A stretch of DNA of 64,000 bases, from the NCBI GenBank assembly GCA_900541715.1, contig UQLI01000007.1, forward strand, positions 3,805 through 67,804, given 5' to 3'. The notes below the pieces were generated by a model. The model saw only the letters and a list, made by a program, of their open reading frames with translations, searched no databases and was not told where the DNA came from. Position numbers and translations under genes: made by a program. Origin of the DNA: an uncultured Collinsella sp. (lineage in GTDB: Bacteria > Actinomycetota > Coriobacteriia > Coriobacteriales > Coriobacteriaceae). Every line of letters begins with the position of its first letter. Within the stretch, counting starts at the first letter, position 1. This document shows, piece by piece, positions 1 through 7,581 of the stretch.

Positions 1-441
1 CGACCAGACGCCCAGTGTTAAATCGAGCAGCGACTGCGCCACATCTTCGGACGCAAGCGAGAACTCACAGGTGCCGGGACCGGCAACCGGCTCGGCATCC
101 TTGTAGCGCTGGGGATAGTGCACGCGGTTCAGCCGCTCGCGTTCCTCGATAATCGAGGTCGCCGCGGCCGGCGCACCGGTGGGCGAACTTTTAAGCAACG
201 GTGCCACATAGGTATCCCAGAACTCATGCTCACGAGGCTTAGGGATGGGCTCAGGCTTGGCAAAGTGCGTAATGCGGTACGGGATGGGATCGGCGATGCC
301 AGGGACCATATAGCCCACGAAGATATCCGGAACCACGCAGCCAAACAAAAAGGCATTGCGGTCGCGCACGCTCTTGGCAAGCGCACCGGTGCGCTCCAGC
401 AAACGCTCCGTCTGAGCGATATGAATGTTCCAGCTTGGCAT
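1..441 (-). CDS. zinc-dependent phospholipase C-like protein (3' end cut by window edge)
   Basis: The reading frame stays open from an ATG at 439-441 (preceded by a GGGGGTGG-rich stretch) to the window edge, so the C-terminus is missing. The protein begins MPSWNIHIAQTERLLERTG and continues with NAFLFGCVVPDIFVGYMVPG. A His-rich start followed by a G-x-x-x-P-D-I segment is typical of the zinc-dependent phospholipase C family (PF00882) as found in Actinobacteria and Firmicutes. About 147 residues are visible. The family fit rests on the N-terminal pattern only; the enzyme activity is not shown by the sequence, and many such proteins are annotated simply as hypothetical. It lies 79 bp downstream of the metal importer operon on the same strand and could be co-transcribed with it. 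Confidence 0.6.
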   Translation of the reverse strand, partial: MPSWNIHIAQTERLLERTGALAKSVRDRNAFLFGCVVPDIFVGYMVPGIADPIPYRITHFAKPEPIPKPREHEFWDTYVAPLLKSSPTGAPAAATSIIEERERLNRVHYPQRYKDAEPVAGPGTCEFSLASEDVAQSLLDLTLGVWS

Positions 442-520
442 AGCCACCCCCATAAAAACCTGGATAACTATACCATCACGGCAAAGCCGCGCGGGCGGCT
501 ACGCACGCTCTACGCAGCAA

Positions 521-1291
521 CTAGTCCGTAGCACCGCTTTCGGTTCCATACGACGGCGAAGGCGCCTCGACCACATGGTGATATCGATCGATATAGATTG
601 CACGGGCCCCCAGGCGGCGCACCAAATCTTGGTGATGTGTGCTCATCAAGACCGTCTTACCCGCCGCGACGTAGGCCAGCAAGAAGTTGACCACAATGTC
701 GCATGAATCCTCGTCGAGCCCATTGGTAGGCTCGTCGAGAACCAAGATATCCGGGTTCATCGACACCACCGCAGCCAGCGCAACGCGCTTCTTTTGCCCA
801 CCCGAGAGCTGATAGGGAGAGGCGTCGGCAAGGTCGGCAACCTGGAACAGCCCCATGGCATCGCGGACGCGGCGCTCGAGCTCGCCCGTCGGCAGCCCCA
901 TCTGCGCGGGACCAAAAGCGACCTCCTCGCCCACCGTGGCGCAAAAGAGCTGCGCGTCGGCATTCTGGAACACAAAGCCAACGCGCTGATGAAAACGCTG
1001 AGCGACAGCGGAATCCTTTAGAAACGCCGCATCGATTGCATGTCCGTCAAACAGGTATACCCCTGCGTCCGCGAGTTCAAGGCCGTTAATAAGGCGCATA
1101 ATCGTTGTCTTGCCGCAGCCGTTGGGACCGAGCAGGGCAACGAGTTCACCACGATCGACCTGCAGCGAAACGCCGTCGACTACCGTATGCCCCGCATAGG
1201 AGAACACCACGTCGCGCAGCTCAATGAGCGGCGTGACCTCGACGCCGCCCGCACCGTTCGTGCCCGCCGCACTATTCATATCGATCGTCAA
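521..1291 (-). CDS. cbiO: metal ECF/Cbi-type ABC transporter ATPase CbiO
   Basis: This is the ATP-binding subunit of a group I energy-coupling metal importer; it hydrolyses ATP at the inner face of the membrane to drive uptake. Visible motifs are Walker A (GPNGCGKTT), the Q-loop region (FVFQNADAQLF), signature LSGGQKKRVALAAV and Walker B (ILVLDEPTNGLD). The length of 256 residues is normal for the family. The start chosen is a TTG with an AAGGG box 7 bp upstream; an in-frame ATG at 1279 is the alternative and would only remove four residues. It is the last gene of the cbiM-cbiQ-cbiO order and follows cbiQ by 46 bp. The metal is inferred to be nickel from the operator upstream of cbiM, with cobalt as the alternative. 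Confidence 0.9.
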   Translation of the reverse strand: MTIDMNSAAGTNGAGGVEVTPLIELRDVVFSYAGHTVVDGVSLQVDRGELVALLGPNGCGKTTIMRLINGLELADAGVYLFDGHAIDAAFLKDSAVAQRFHQRVGFVFQNADAQLFCATVGEEVAFGPAQMGLPTGELERRVRDAMGLFQVADLADASPYQLSGGQKKRVALAAVVSMNPDILVLDEPTNGLDEDSCDIVVNFLLAYVAAGKTVLMSTHHQDLVRRLGARAIYIDRYHHVVEAPSPSYGTESGATD

Positions 1292-1337
1292 AACGTCGCC
1301 CTTCCTTATTTACATCCCCAGCCGGAACCAGCAGCGC

Positions 1338-2180
1338 CTACAGCACCGCGCATAACACTGCCAGCAGAGCCACGCCGGCCGCATAGACCGCATCGCGCCA
1401 GCCAAAGCCGCTCCGCGCGGGCGCCGGATACGCACCGGCAAAGCCGCGGCAAAGCATAGCCTCGTCCATCGCGCGGCTGCATTCCATCGCCTTGATAAAG
1501 GTCATGCCCATGATACCCGCGATCGAATCGGTACGCGAAAATCCCTCAGGCGCACGGCCAACGCTGCGCAGCATGACCGATTCGCACAGATTGTGCGCCG
1601 TGCGACCCAGCACCTCGATGTGCTTGAGCGCCATATCAAACGTAAAGATAACTTCGTCGGGCAGGTGCAGCATCTTGAGCGCCGCCGACATGCGGCTCCA
1701 GGTAAGCGTCCACGAAACGCCCAGCACCAGCGACACATTAATGAAGGTCTTGAGCGCAATCTTGAGCATGGCGCCCGCAGCAGAAGCGTCCAGCAGCAAG
1801 GCGGGCAGCGCCAGAACCACCGCGAGCCCCGTGGCGCCGAGCGCTGGTACAAAGGTTGCCCGCAGCCCGCGTATGGGGCGCACGGCAACGAGCACCAGCG
1901 CGATAGCTGCCATCAACATGAGGTACAGCGGACTCTGCGTCAGACACACGCACAGGACGCAGACGAACATCCCCACCAGGCGCACCGGAGCCGAAACGCA
2001 AGAAAGGGCGCGGTCGACCATCGACCCGCCCTCGTGCGCGCCTCCACCCAGGCGAACCCGCTCAAGCAGGCTCGCCAGGTGCAGGACATTCTTTTGCATC
2101 ACACGATGCCGAGCCCCCGCGGGCTCGTATCGCTGTTCGGTCGCAAGCCAGCTAGGCAGCTCGGCTATCGCCATGAGCAC
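1338..2180 (-). CDS. cbiQ: energy-coupling transmembrane protein CbiQ
   Basis: The product is the conserved transmembrane (T) component that couples the ATPase CbiO to the substrate-binding CbiM. It is 280 residues long with several hydrophobic helices (for example around residues 65-125 and 140-165) and a cytoplasmic segment carrying AMDEAMLCRGF, which contains the A-R-G-like coupling motif of CbiQ/EcfT proteins. The upstream cbiM frame overlaps this gene by 29 bp, indicating translational coupling. The GTG start at 2180 has an AAGGA box 5 bp away; an ATG two codons inside (2174) is an alternative. Its membership of a metal importer is secure from its neighbours. Confidence 0.88.
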   Translation of the reverse strand: MLMAIAELPSWLATEQRYEPAGARHRVMQKNVLHLASLLERVRLGGGAHEGGSMVDRALSCVSAPVRLVGMFVCVLCVCLTQSPLYLMLMAAIALVLVAVRPIRGLRATFVPALGATGLAVVLALPALLLDASAAGAMLKIALKTFINVSLVLGVSWTLTWSRMSAALKMLHLPDEVIFTFDMALKHIEVLGRTAHNLCESVMLRSVGRAPEGFSRTDSIAGIMGMTFIKAMECSRAMDEAMLCRGFAGAYPAPARSGFGWRDAVYAAGVALLAVLCAVL

Positions 2181-3237
2181 CGCTTTCCTTGACCGTCAGC
2201 GAGATCAGACGGAATGCGATGGTGAGCACCGCCACGCCAATCACACCGGAAAGGATATACATGGCAGCCTGGCCGGCAAAGCCAAGACCCTGCTCCTCGG
2301 AATAGGCCTGCAGATAATCGCCCGTGGGCAGGGCATCGGCAAAGGTCGGGGTATCAAGGCCGACCGAAGCCTGCAGGCTGTCGTTGCCAGCCTCCTGAAC
2401 GGCGGTCGCGGCGCCCTCGGCGTCCCACTCACCCCAGGCGTCACCGGTGGCAAGCAAGCCCAGCGGCGTGGCCACCACGAGCACGGCGACCAAAATGAGC
2501 GTGGGGACCAGCGAGGTCTTCTTAGCAGCAGCGCCCTCGGCAGCAAGCTGGCCATCGACGGCCTCGGGCCCGACGATAATGCTCGGCGCCGTCTTCTTAA
2601 TGAAACCGTAGATGGCGGCCGTTGCCACGCCCTCGATCACGCCGGCAACCAGCATATGCGGAATCAACATGGCAGGAATAGCCACGGACAGCGGGAAGGG
2701 GCAGTACAGCGGCGCGCCCGAAGCGTTGGTAAAGAGCATCGGCTGAATACCAAACTCGATTGCCGCGCACAGGGCCGCCAGGCACAGGCCGACCCAACCG
2801 CTCACGATGGCAGAAACCGAGGTGCCCCAGCTCTTGTCGTGCAGACGGCTGTTGAGCGCACGAAACACGATAGCAGCGACAAACGGCAGCACAAAGGCCA
2901 TGTTAAAGCAGTTGGCGCCAAAGGACAGAACGCCGCCGTCGCCAAACAGCAGCGCCTGCAGCGCAAGTGCAACCGAAACTGCAATGGCAGCAGCCTCGGG
3001 GCCCAGCAGCAGCGCGATGAGCGCGCCGCCAACAGCGTGACCAGTGGTGCCGCCGGGCAGCGGCACGTTGAACATCATGAGCAAAAAGGAGAATGCGGCA
3101 CAAATGCCCAGGAACGCCATGTGCTCGCGATCGAGCGTGGCGCGCACCTTCTTGATGCAGTGGACCCAAACAGGCACCATCGCCACCGCCATGACGGCAT
3201 CGGTTTGCGGGGACAGATAGTTATCTGGAATGTGCAT
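2152..3237 (-). CDS. cbiM: metal-binding membrane component CbiM fused to a CbiN/NikN-like C-terminus
   Basis: CbiM/NikM proteins bind Ni2+ or Co2+ through a free N-terminal Met-His, and this one starts MHIPDNYLSP with His2 in place. Residues about 1-220 form the usual CbiM helices. After a linker the C-terminal part (about 255-350) has a hydrophobic helix, an extracytoplasmic acidic loop (GDAWGEWDAEG) and a final helix, which is the layout of a fused CbiN/NikN domain. The total of 361 residues fits such fusions. It is the first gene of the operon, with a GGGAGG ribosome site and a promoter plus NikR-like operator directly upstream. No separate cbiN or cobalamin genes are nearby. The fused form and the operator favour nickel over cobalt. 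Confidence 0.88.
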   Translation of the reverse strand: MHIPDNYLSPQTDAVMAVAMVPVWVHCIKKVRATLDREHMAFLGICAAFSFLLMMFNVPLPGGTTGHAVGGALIALLLGPEAAAIAVSVALALQALLFGDGGVLSFGANCFNMAFVLPFVAAIVFRALNSRLHDKSWGTSVSAIVSGWVGLCLAALCAAIEFGIQPMLFTNASGAPLYCPFPLSVAIPAMLIPHMLVAGVIEGVATAAIYGFIKKTAPSIIVGPEAVDGQLAAEGAAAKKTSLVPTLILVAVLVVATPLGLLATGDAWGEWDAEGAATAVQEAGNDSLQASVGLDTPTFADALPTGDYLQAYSEEQGLGFAGQAAMYILSGVIGVAVLTIAFRLISLTVKESGAHGDSRAA

Positions 3238-3294
3238 GTACGCCTCCCGGTTGTCGGCGCACGGAATTGCAACGCCGTCTGAATTACCTTGCCA

Positions 3295-3322
3295 GTGTTA
3301 CGTATTGTCAGATTCGTAACAC
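3295..3322 (-). promoter_or_regulatory. NikR-type operator upstream of cbiM
   Basis: A perfect inverted repeat GTGTTACG-N12-CGTAACAC lies about 60 bp upstream of cbiM. Read as GTGTTAC-N14-GTAACAC it matches the spaced-palindrome form described for NikR, the nickel-responsive repressor. It sits just downstream of the predicted -10 box, where a bound repressor would block transcription. No nikR gene is inside this window. Confidence 0.75.
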
Positions 3323-3332
3323 GACGCGGGCT

Positions 3333-3361
3333 ATCATAGCAAAACGGCGCACTGCCGACAA
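3333..3361 (-). promoter_or_regulatory. predicted sigma70-type promoter of the cbiM operon
   Basis: On the minus strand TTGTCG (3356-3361) and TATGAT (3333-3338) are separated by exactly 17 bp. The predicted start point falls at or next to the NikR-like operator. Confidence 0.65.
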
Positions 3362-3375
3362 AGCAGCACGCCGTT
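3339..3375 (-). terminator. possible terminator of the pheST operon overlapping the cbiM promoter
   Basis: On the minus strand a hairpin with a 7-bp base (AACGGCG/CGCCGTT) and a 4-bp upper stem is followed by TTTT. It lies about 110 bp after pheT and overlaps the -35/spacer of the next promoter. Two mismatches in the stem make it moderate evidence. Confidence 0.45.
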
Positions 3376-3483
3376 ATGTAATGCGCGTGTCATATATACA
3401 GGCTCAACGGTGCCTCATACCGAGCATAGCGGTCACGTAGGACTCGGCGGCAGCCACCGCCGACCCATATCCCAGTGCAGGAC

Positions 3484-5937
3484 CTAGCCGCGGACCTCGC
3501 CGTTTACGCCCTTACATACCTTGGTGACGATCTTCTGGTGCGCTTTCTCGACCTCTTCGCTGGTGAGCGTGTGGTCGTCGGAGCGATACGTAAGCGCAAA
3601 GGCCATGGACTTCTTGCCCACACCCACACGGACCGGATCGCGGTAGACATCGAACAGACGCACGCCCTCGAGCAGCTTGCCGCCGGCACTGGTAATGCGG
3701 CGCTCAAGGTCCTCGCAGGTCACGGAGTTGTCGACCACGATAGCAAGGTCGTGCTCAACGGCCGGGTACTGCGAGAACTCGCGGTAGTTCTCCTGGTTGC
3801 GGGCGCCCTTGATCAGCTTGTCCAGGTCGAGCTCAAAGGCAACGACAACCTCATCGATGCCCATCGCCTCGCGCGCCTCGGGGTGAATCTCGCCGACCCA
3901 GCCCAGCACGGTGCCGCCGGACAGAACCTCGGCCGCACGACCCGGCTGCAGGAAGGCATAGCCCTCGCCCTCGACGGGACGGAAGCGGACCTTCTCGATG
4001 CGCAGCTGGGCGAGCAGCTCCTCGACAATGCCCTTGCCAAAGAAGAAGCGCAGCTTGCGGTACTTCATGGTCCAGGACTGCTCGCTCCACTGGCCCGAGA
4101 GCACGCCCGCCACGGACTTGGTCTCCTTGGGCAGGCTGGCGTTCTCGCGACCGTGGAACAAGCTGCCGACCTCGTACAGATGCACGTTGGGCGTGCCGTG
4201 GGCCTCGTTGTAGGCCACAGACTGCAACAGGCCTGGCAACAGCGAGCGGCGCATCTCGGTCTGCTCGGCTACCAGCGGGTTCATGAGCACCACGGGGCAA
4301 CCGCGACCCTCGGTGGACATACCGATCTTCTCCAGGTCGCCCGGGGCGGCAAAGCCAAAAGTCGTGGTCTCGTTGAGGCCGCAGGCGCGCAGGATCTCGC
4401 CGACCTTACGAGTGAGCTTCTGCTCGCGGGTCAGACCGCCGATGTGGTTCTTGGCAGCCGGAATGGTCGCCGTCACGCGGCCCATGCCCCATAGGCGCAA
4501 GACCTCCTCGATCAGGTCGATCTCACGCGGCAGGTCGGGACGGAAGCTCGGCGGCGTGACCATAAAGTCCTCGCCGTCGCGCTCGACGGTGCAGCCCAGG
4601 CGGGTGAGCGAGCGCTCGATAAAGTCGGGCTCGATGTCGGCACCGCAGATGGCGTGCACGCGGGCCAAGCGCAGCTTGATGCTGTCGATGGTCTTGGGCG
4701 CGGGGAACACGTCCACATAGCCGGGGGCGACCTCGCCGCCGGCGATCTCCTCGATCAGCGCGCAGGTAACGTTGGCGACATCCACGCAGCCGGTCTCGTC
4801 GACCTGGCGCTCAAAGCGAATGGAGGCGTCGGAGATCAGCGACAGATCGCGGCTGGTGTGCGAGGTGCGGCCGGCGTTGAAGCAGGCGCTCTCGACCATC
4901 ACGTCAACGGTATCGTCCTCGATCTCGGAATCCATGCCGCCCATGACACCGGCCAGCGCCACGGGACGCTCGCCGTCGGTGATGAGGCCCATGCCGGCGT
5001 CGAGCACGCGCTCCTCGCCGTCGAGCGTCGTGAACTTCTCGTCCTGCTGGGCGGCGCGAACCACCACACGACGGTGGCCATCGCGCGCGGCAAAGGTGTC
5101 CAGGTCAAAGGCGTGCAGCGGCTGACCGGTGAGCATCATCACATAGTTGGTGATGTCGACGATGTTGTTGTGCGGGCGCACGCCCAGGGCGTTAAGGCGC
5201 TTGACCATCCAGTCGGGCGACGGGCCGACCTTGACGTTGCGCACGATGCGGGCAACGTAGCGGTCGCACAGGCCCTCGTCGGCAATCTCGACGGAAAGCT
5301 CGTCGTCGGTCGCGCGGCCGGTCTCGGCCTTGATGGCGGGCAGCTCAACGTGGAAATCGCGGTCGAAGATGGCGCCGGTCTCGCGAGCCATGCCGATCAT
5401 GGACAGGCAGTCGGGGCGGTTGGGCGTGATCTCGCAGTCGAGCACGGTGTCGCTCGAGCCCACGTACTCGGCAAACGGCATGCCGCAGGGCGTATCCTCG
5501 GGCAGGATCATAATGCCGGAGTGGTCGCCACCCAGGCCAAGCTCGCGCGCGGAGCAGTTCATGCCCATGGACACGACGCCGCGAAGCTTGCTCTTCTTGA
5601 TCTTGACGTCGCCGGGAAGCACGGCGCCGATCATGGCCGTGACGATGTGGTCGCCGGCCTCGAAGTTCTGCGCGCCGCAGACGATCTGCAGCGGAGCGGG
5701 ATTGCCGTCGGCGTCGAGATTCTTGTCACCCACGTCGACCGAGCACACATACATGTGGTCGCTATCGGGGTGCGGGGTCTTGGTGAGCACCTTGGCGGTC
5801 ACCACGTGGTCGAAGGACTCGCCCACGGTGTCGATCGCCTCGACCTCGGTGCCGGTACGGATATATTCGTCCGAAAGGGTCTTGGGATCCTCCGGAATAT
5901 CGATCATGGTCTTGAGCCAGTCGTAAGAAACACGCAT
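3484..5937 (-). CDS. pheT: phenylalanyl-tRNA synthetase beta subunit
   Basis: PheT forms the alpha2-beta2 enzyme that charges tRNA-Phe. The 817-residue product has the standard domain order: N-terminal tRNA-binding/EMAP-like domain (KVLTKTPHPDSDHMYVCSVDVG, about 45-160), B3/B4 editing region, B5 domain, a catalytic-core-like domain, and the C-terminal anticodon-binding fold (FDVYRDPVRVGVGKKSMAFALTYRS). The start has an AAAGGAG box 9 bp upstream. It follows pheS with a 63-bp gap and shares the T-box-controlled transcript. The length is typical for bacteria and nothing appears to be missing. Confidence 0.97.
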   Translation of the reverse strand: MRVSYDWLKTMIDIPEDPKTLSDEYIRTGTEVEAIDTVGESFDHVVTAKVLTKTPHPDSDHMYVCSVDVGDKNLDADGNPAPLQIVCGAQNFEAGDHIVTAMIGAVLPGDVKIKKSKLRGVVSMGMNCSARELGLGGDHSGIMILPEDTPCGMPFAEYVGSSDTVLDCEITPNRPDCLSMIGMARETGAIFDRDFHVELPAIKAETGRATDDELSVEIADEGLCDRYVARIVRNVKVGPSPDWMVKRLNALGVRPHNNIVDITNYVMMLTGQPLHAFDLDTFAARDGHRRVVVRAAQQDEKFTTLDGEERVLDAGMGLITDGERPVALAGVMGGMDSEIEDDTVDVMVESACFNAGRTSHTSRDLSLISDASIRFERQVDETGCVDVANVTCALIEEIAGGEVAPGYVDVFPAPKTIDSIKLRLARVHAICGADIEPDFIERSLTRLGCTVERDGEDFMVTPPSFRPDLPREIDLIEEVLRLWGMGRVTATIPAAKNHIGGLTREQKLTRKVGEILRACGLNETTTFGFAAPGDLEKIGMSTEGRGCPVVLMNPLVAEQTEMRRSLLPGLLQSVAYNEAHGTPNVHLYEVGSLFHGRENASLPKETKSVAGVLSGQWSEQSWTMKYRKLRFFFGKGIVEELLAQLRIEKVRFRPVEGEGYAFLQPGRAAEVLSGGTVLGWVGEIHPEAREAMGIDEVVVAFELDLDKLIKGARNQENYREFSQYPAVEHDLAIVVDNSVTCEDLERRITSAGGKLLEGVRLFDVYRDPVRVGVGKKSMAFALTYRSDDHTLTSEEVEKAHQKIVTKVCKGVNGEVRG

Positions 5938-6000
5938 ATAACTGGTCTCCTTTCATAAATGCGGCTTTGAGCCGGAAACTGCAACTAAGAAGAAAGCGTT

Positions 6001-7077
6001 CTAGAACTGGTTCAAGAACCTCATGTCACCAGTCATCAACGTGCGCAGGTCCGGCAGGTCGTAGCGCAGGGCCGCGACGCGCTCGGCGCCAATACCAAAG
6101 GCGAAGCCGGTGTACTTCTCGGGGTCGATGCCACAGTTGATAAGGACGTTGGGGTCGACCATGCCGCAGCCCAGAATCTCGATCCAGCCGCTGTGCTTGC
6201 AGAAGTTGCAGCCCTTGCCGCCGCACACGTGGCAGCTCACGTCTACCTCGCAGCTCGGCTCGGTGAAGGGGAAGAAGTGCGGGCGGTAACGCGTCTTGCG
6301 GTCCTCGCCAAACATGCACTTAACAAAGTAGTCGAGCGTGCCCTTAAGATCGCCGAAGGTGATACCCTCGTCGACGACCAGGCCCTCGATCTGGTTGAAC
6401 TGCGGCAGGTGGCAGGCGTCGGCCGTGTCGGGGCGATAGACGGTGCCCGGGCAGATCATGTAGATGGGCGGCTTTTGCGACTCCATGGTATGGATCTGCA
6501 CGCCCGAAGTCTGGGTGCGCAGCAGTACGTCGGACTCGCCATGGGCATGCGCCTCGGGGTGCGCGACGCTGCCGGGGTTGTTGTCGACCACGTAGAAGGT
6601 ATCGCGGGCCGAGCGGCTCGGGTGATCCATGGGGGCGTTGAGCGCGGTGAAGTTGTAGTAGGAGGTGTCGACCATGGGACCGGACTCGACGGTGTAGCCG
6701 ATGCCGCAGAAGATGTCCTCGGCCTCCTCGATGATCTGCTTGATCAGGTGCTGGTGACCGATCTGCGGACGGATGCCCGGCAGCGTGATGTCGACGGCGT
6801 CGTGCTCCAATGCGTGCTTGAGGGCGGCGGCCTTCATCTCGGTCGTGCGCTCGTCGAGCATGCCCTCGATCAGCTGGCGCATCTCGTTGGCGCGCTTGCC
6901 CATCACGGGGCGATCCTCGGGGGCGAGCTTGCCCATCATGCGCATCAGGCCGGTGATGCGGCCCTTGCGGCCGAGCAGCTCAACGCGCGCGGCCTCGAGC
7001 TTTGCGGCGTCGTCGGCGCCTGCGACGAGCTCCTTGGCCTCTTCCTCGAGTTTGACCAGATCATCAATCAGACTCAT
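6001..7077 (-). CDS. pheS: phenylalanyl-tRNA synthetase alpha subunit
   Basis: PheS carries the catalytic class II core that activates phenylalanine. The start at MSLIDDLVKLEEEAKELV is chosen because AAGGGAAG precedes it and an upstream in-frame extension would run through the T-box terminator. The protein (358 residues) has the N-terminal coiled-coil, the TLPG motif at the core entry, FYNFTALNAPMDHPSR-type motif 1/2 sequence, motif 2 (TRYRPHFFPFTEPSCEVDVS), a four-cysteine cluster (CHVCGGKGCNFC) seen in a subset of bacterial PheS, and motif 3 (GFAFGIGAERVAALRY). It is first in the pheST operon. Confidence 0.97.
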   Translation of the reverse strand: MSLIDDLVKLEEEAKELVAGADDAAKLEAARVELLGRKGRITGLMRMMGKLAPEDRPVMGKRANEMRQLIEGMLDERTTEMKAAALKHALEHDAVDITLPGIRPQIGHQHLIKQIIEEAEDIFCGIGYTVESGPMVDTSYYNFTALNAPMDHPSRSARDTFYVVDNNPGSVAHPEAHAHGESDVLLRTQTSGVQIHTMESQKPPIYMICPGTVYRPDTADACHLPQFNQIEGLVVDEGITFGDLKGTLDYFVKCMFGEDRKTRYRPHFFPFTEPSCEVDVSCHVCGGKGCNFCKHSGWIEILGCGMVDPNVLINCGIDPEKYTGFAFGIGAERVAALRYDLPDLRTLMTGDMRFLNQF

Positions 7078-7162
7078 GTCTTCCCTTTCGTCTCTCGCGC
7101 ATCCACTTGCCGCGGCGGTTGGAGCCACCCGGCGCTGCGAATGTGCGGCCCGGTTCGGTAAC

Positions 7163-7440
7163 AAAAAACCGCCCTCGGGCATGTGCATTGCCCAAGGACG
7201 GTTGAATTCCGCGGTACCACCTTGTTTGACCCGGCGGATGTCTGGCCCGCCGCGCCCACTCTGTGCCCCTTGTCGCGAGGCTCACGGCTTCCCTACTGGG
7301 GACATCGCCGCCGCTGGCCGCGCGCCCGTTGAGGTCGCTGCTCGGGAGTGAACGCTTGGCCCTTGTCACCGCAGGAAGGCTTGCAGCCCATGACCTTCCC
7401 TCTCTTGCCGGCGACGCGGCGGGCAAAACCCTCTCCGTCA
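7163..7440 (-). promoter_or_regulatory. T-box riboswitch leader of pheST (Phe, specifier TTC)
   Basis: The minus strand carries the conserved T-box core GGTGGTACCGCGG (7209-7221), which base-pairs with the acceptor end of uncharged tRNA. Just after it is a terminator hairpin (CCGTCCTTGGGC...GCCCGAGGGCGG) followed by six T residues (7163-7168). Upstream are stem I landmarks: AGAGAG and a GGGCTGCAAGCC distal element, then TTC followed by AC as the likely specifier. TTC is a Phe codon, in agreement with the downstream synthetase genes. Low charging of tRNA-Phe would favour antitermination. The exact 5' boundary is approximate. Confidence 0.92.
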
Positions 7441-7581
7441 ACGCATTGGGCTATAGGATAACACATTCTGCGAGCATATCGCCGCGTTCCGTTTTGTTCG
7501 TGCTGGGTACAAGGCAGGTAGCTGTGCAAACTGGCCGTGCGCCCATCCATGGCGCTCGGCTCGCGAGATCAAGGATATGGT

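Noticed and set aside
1492..3282. Plus-strand open frame of 596 codons
   Set aside because: It is antisense to cbiQ and cbiM, Arg/Ala/His-rich with no family features and no ribosome site; typical of a shadow frame in GC-rich DNA.
3238..3480. Cobalamin or NiCo riboswitch in front of cbiM
   Set aside because: No B12 box or NiCo four-stem signature was found; the short leader after the predicted start point leaves no room for it.
4654..5958. Plus-strand open frame of 434 codons
   Set aside because: It mirrors pheT, whose motifs and coupling to pheS are unambiguous.
7064..7441. Minus-strand open frame extending pheS upstream
   Set aside because: The sequence is the T-box leader and terminator; translation there would be nonsensical.
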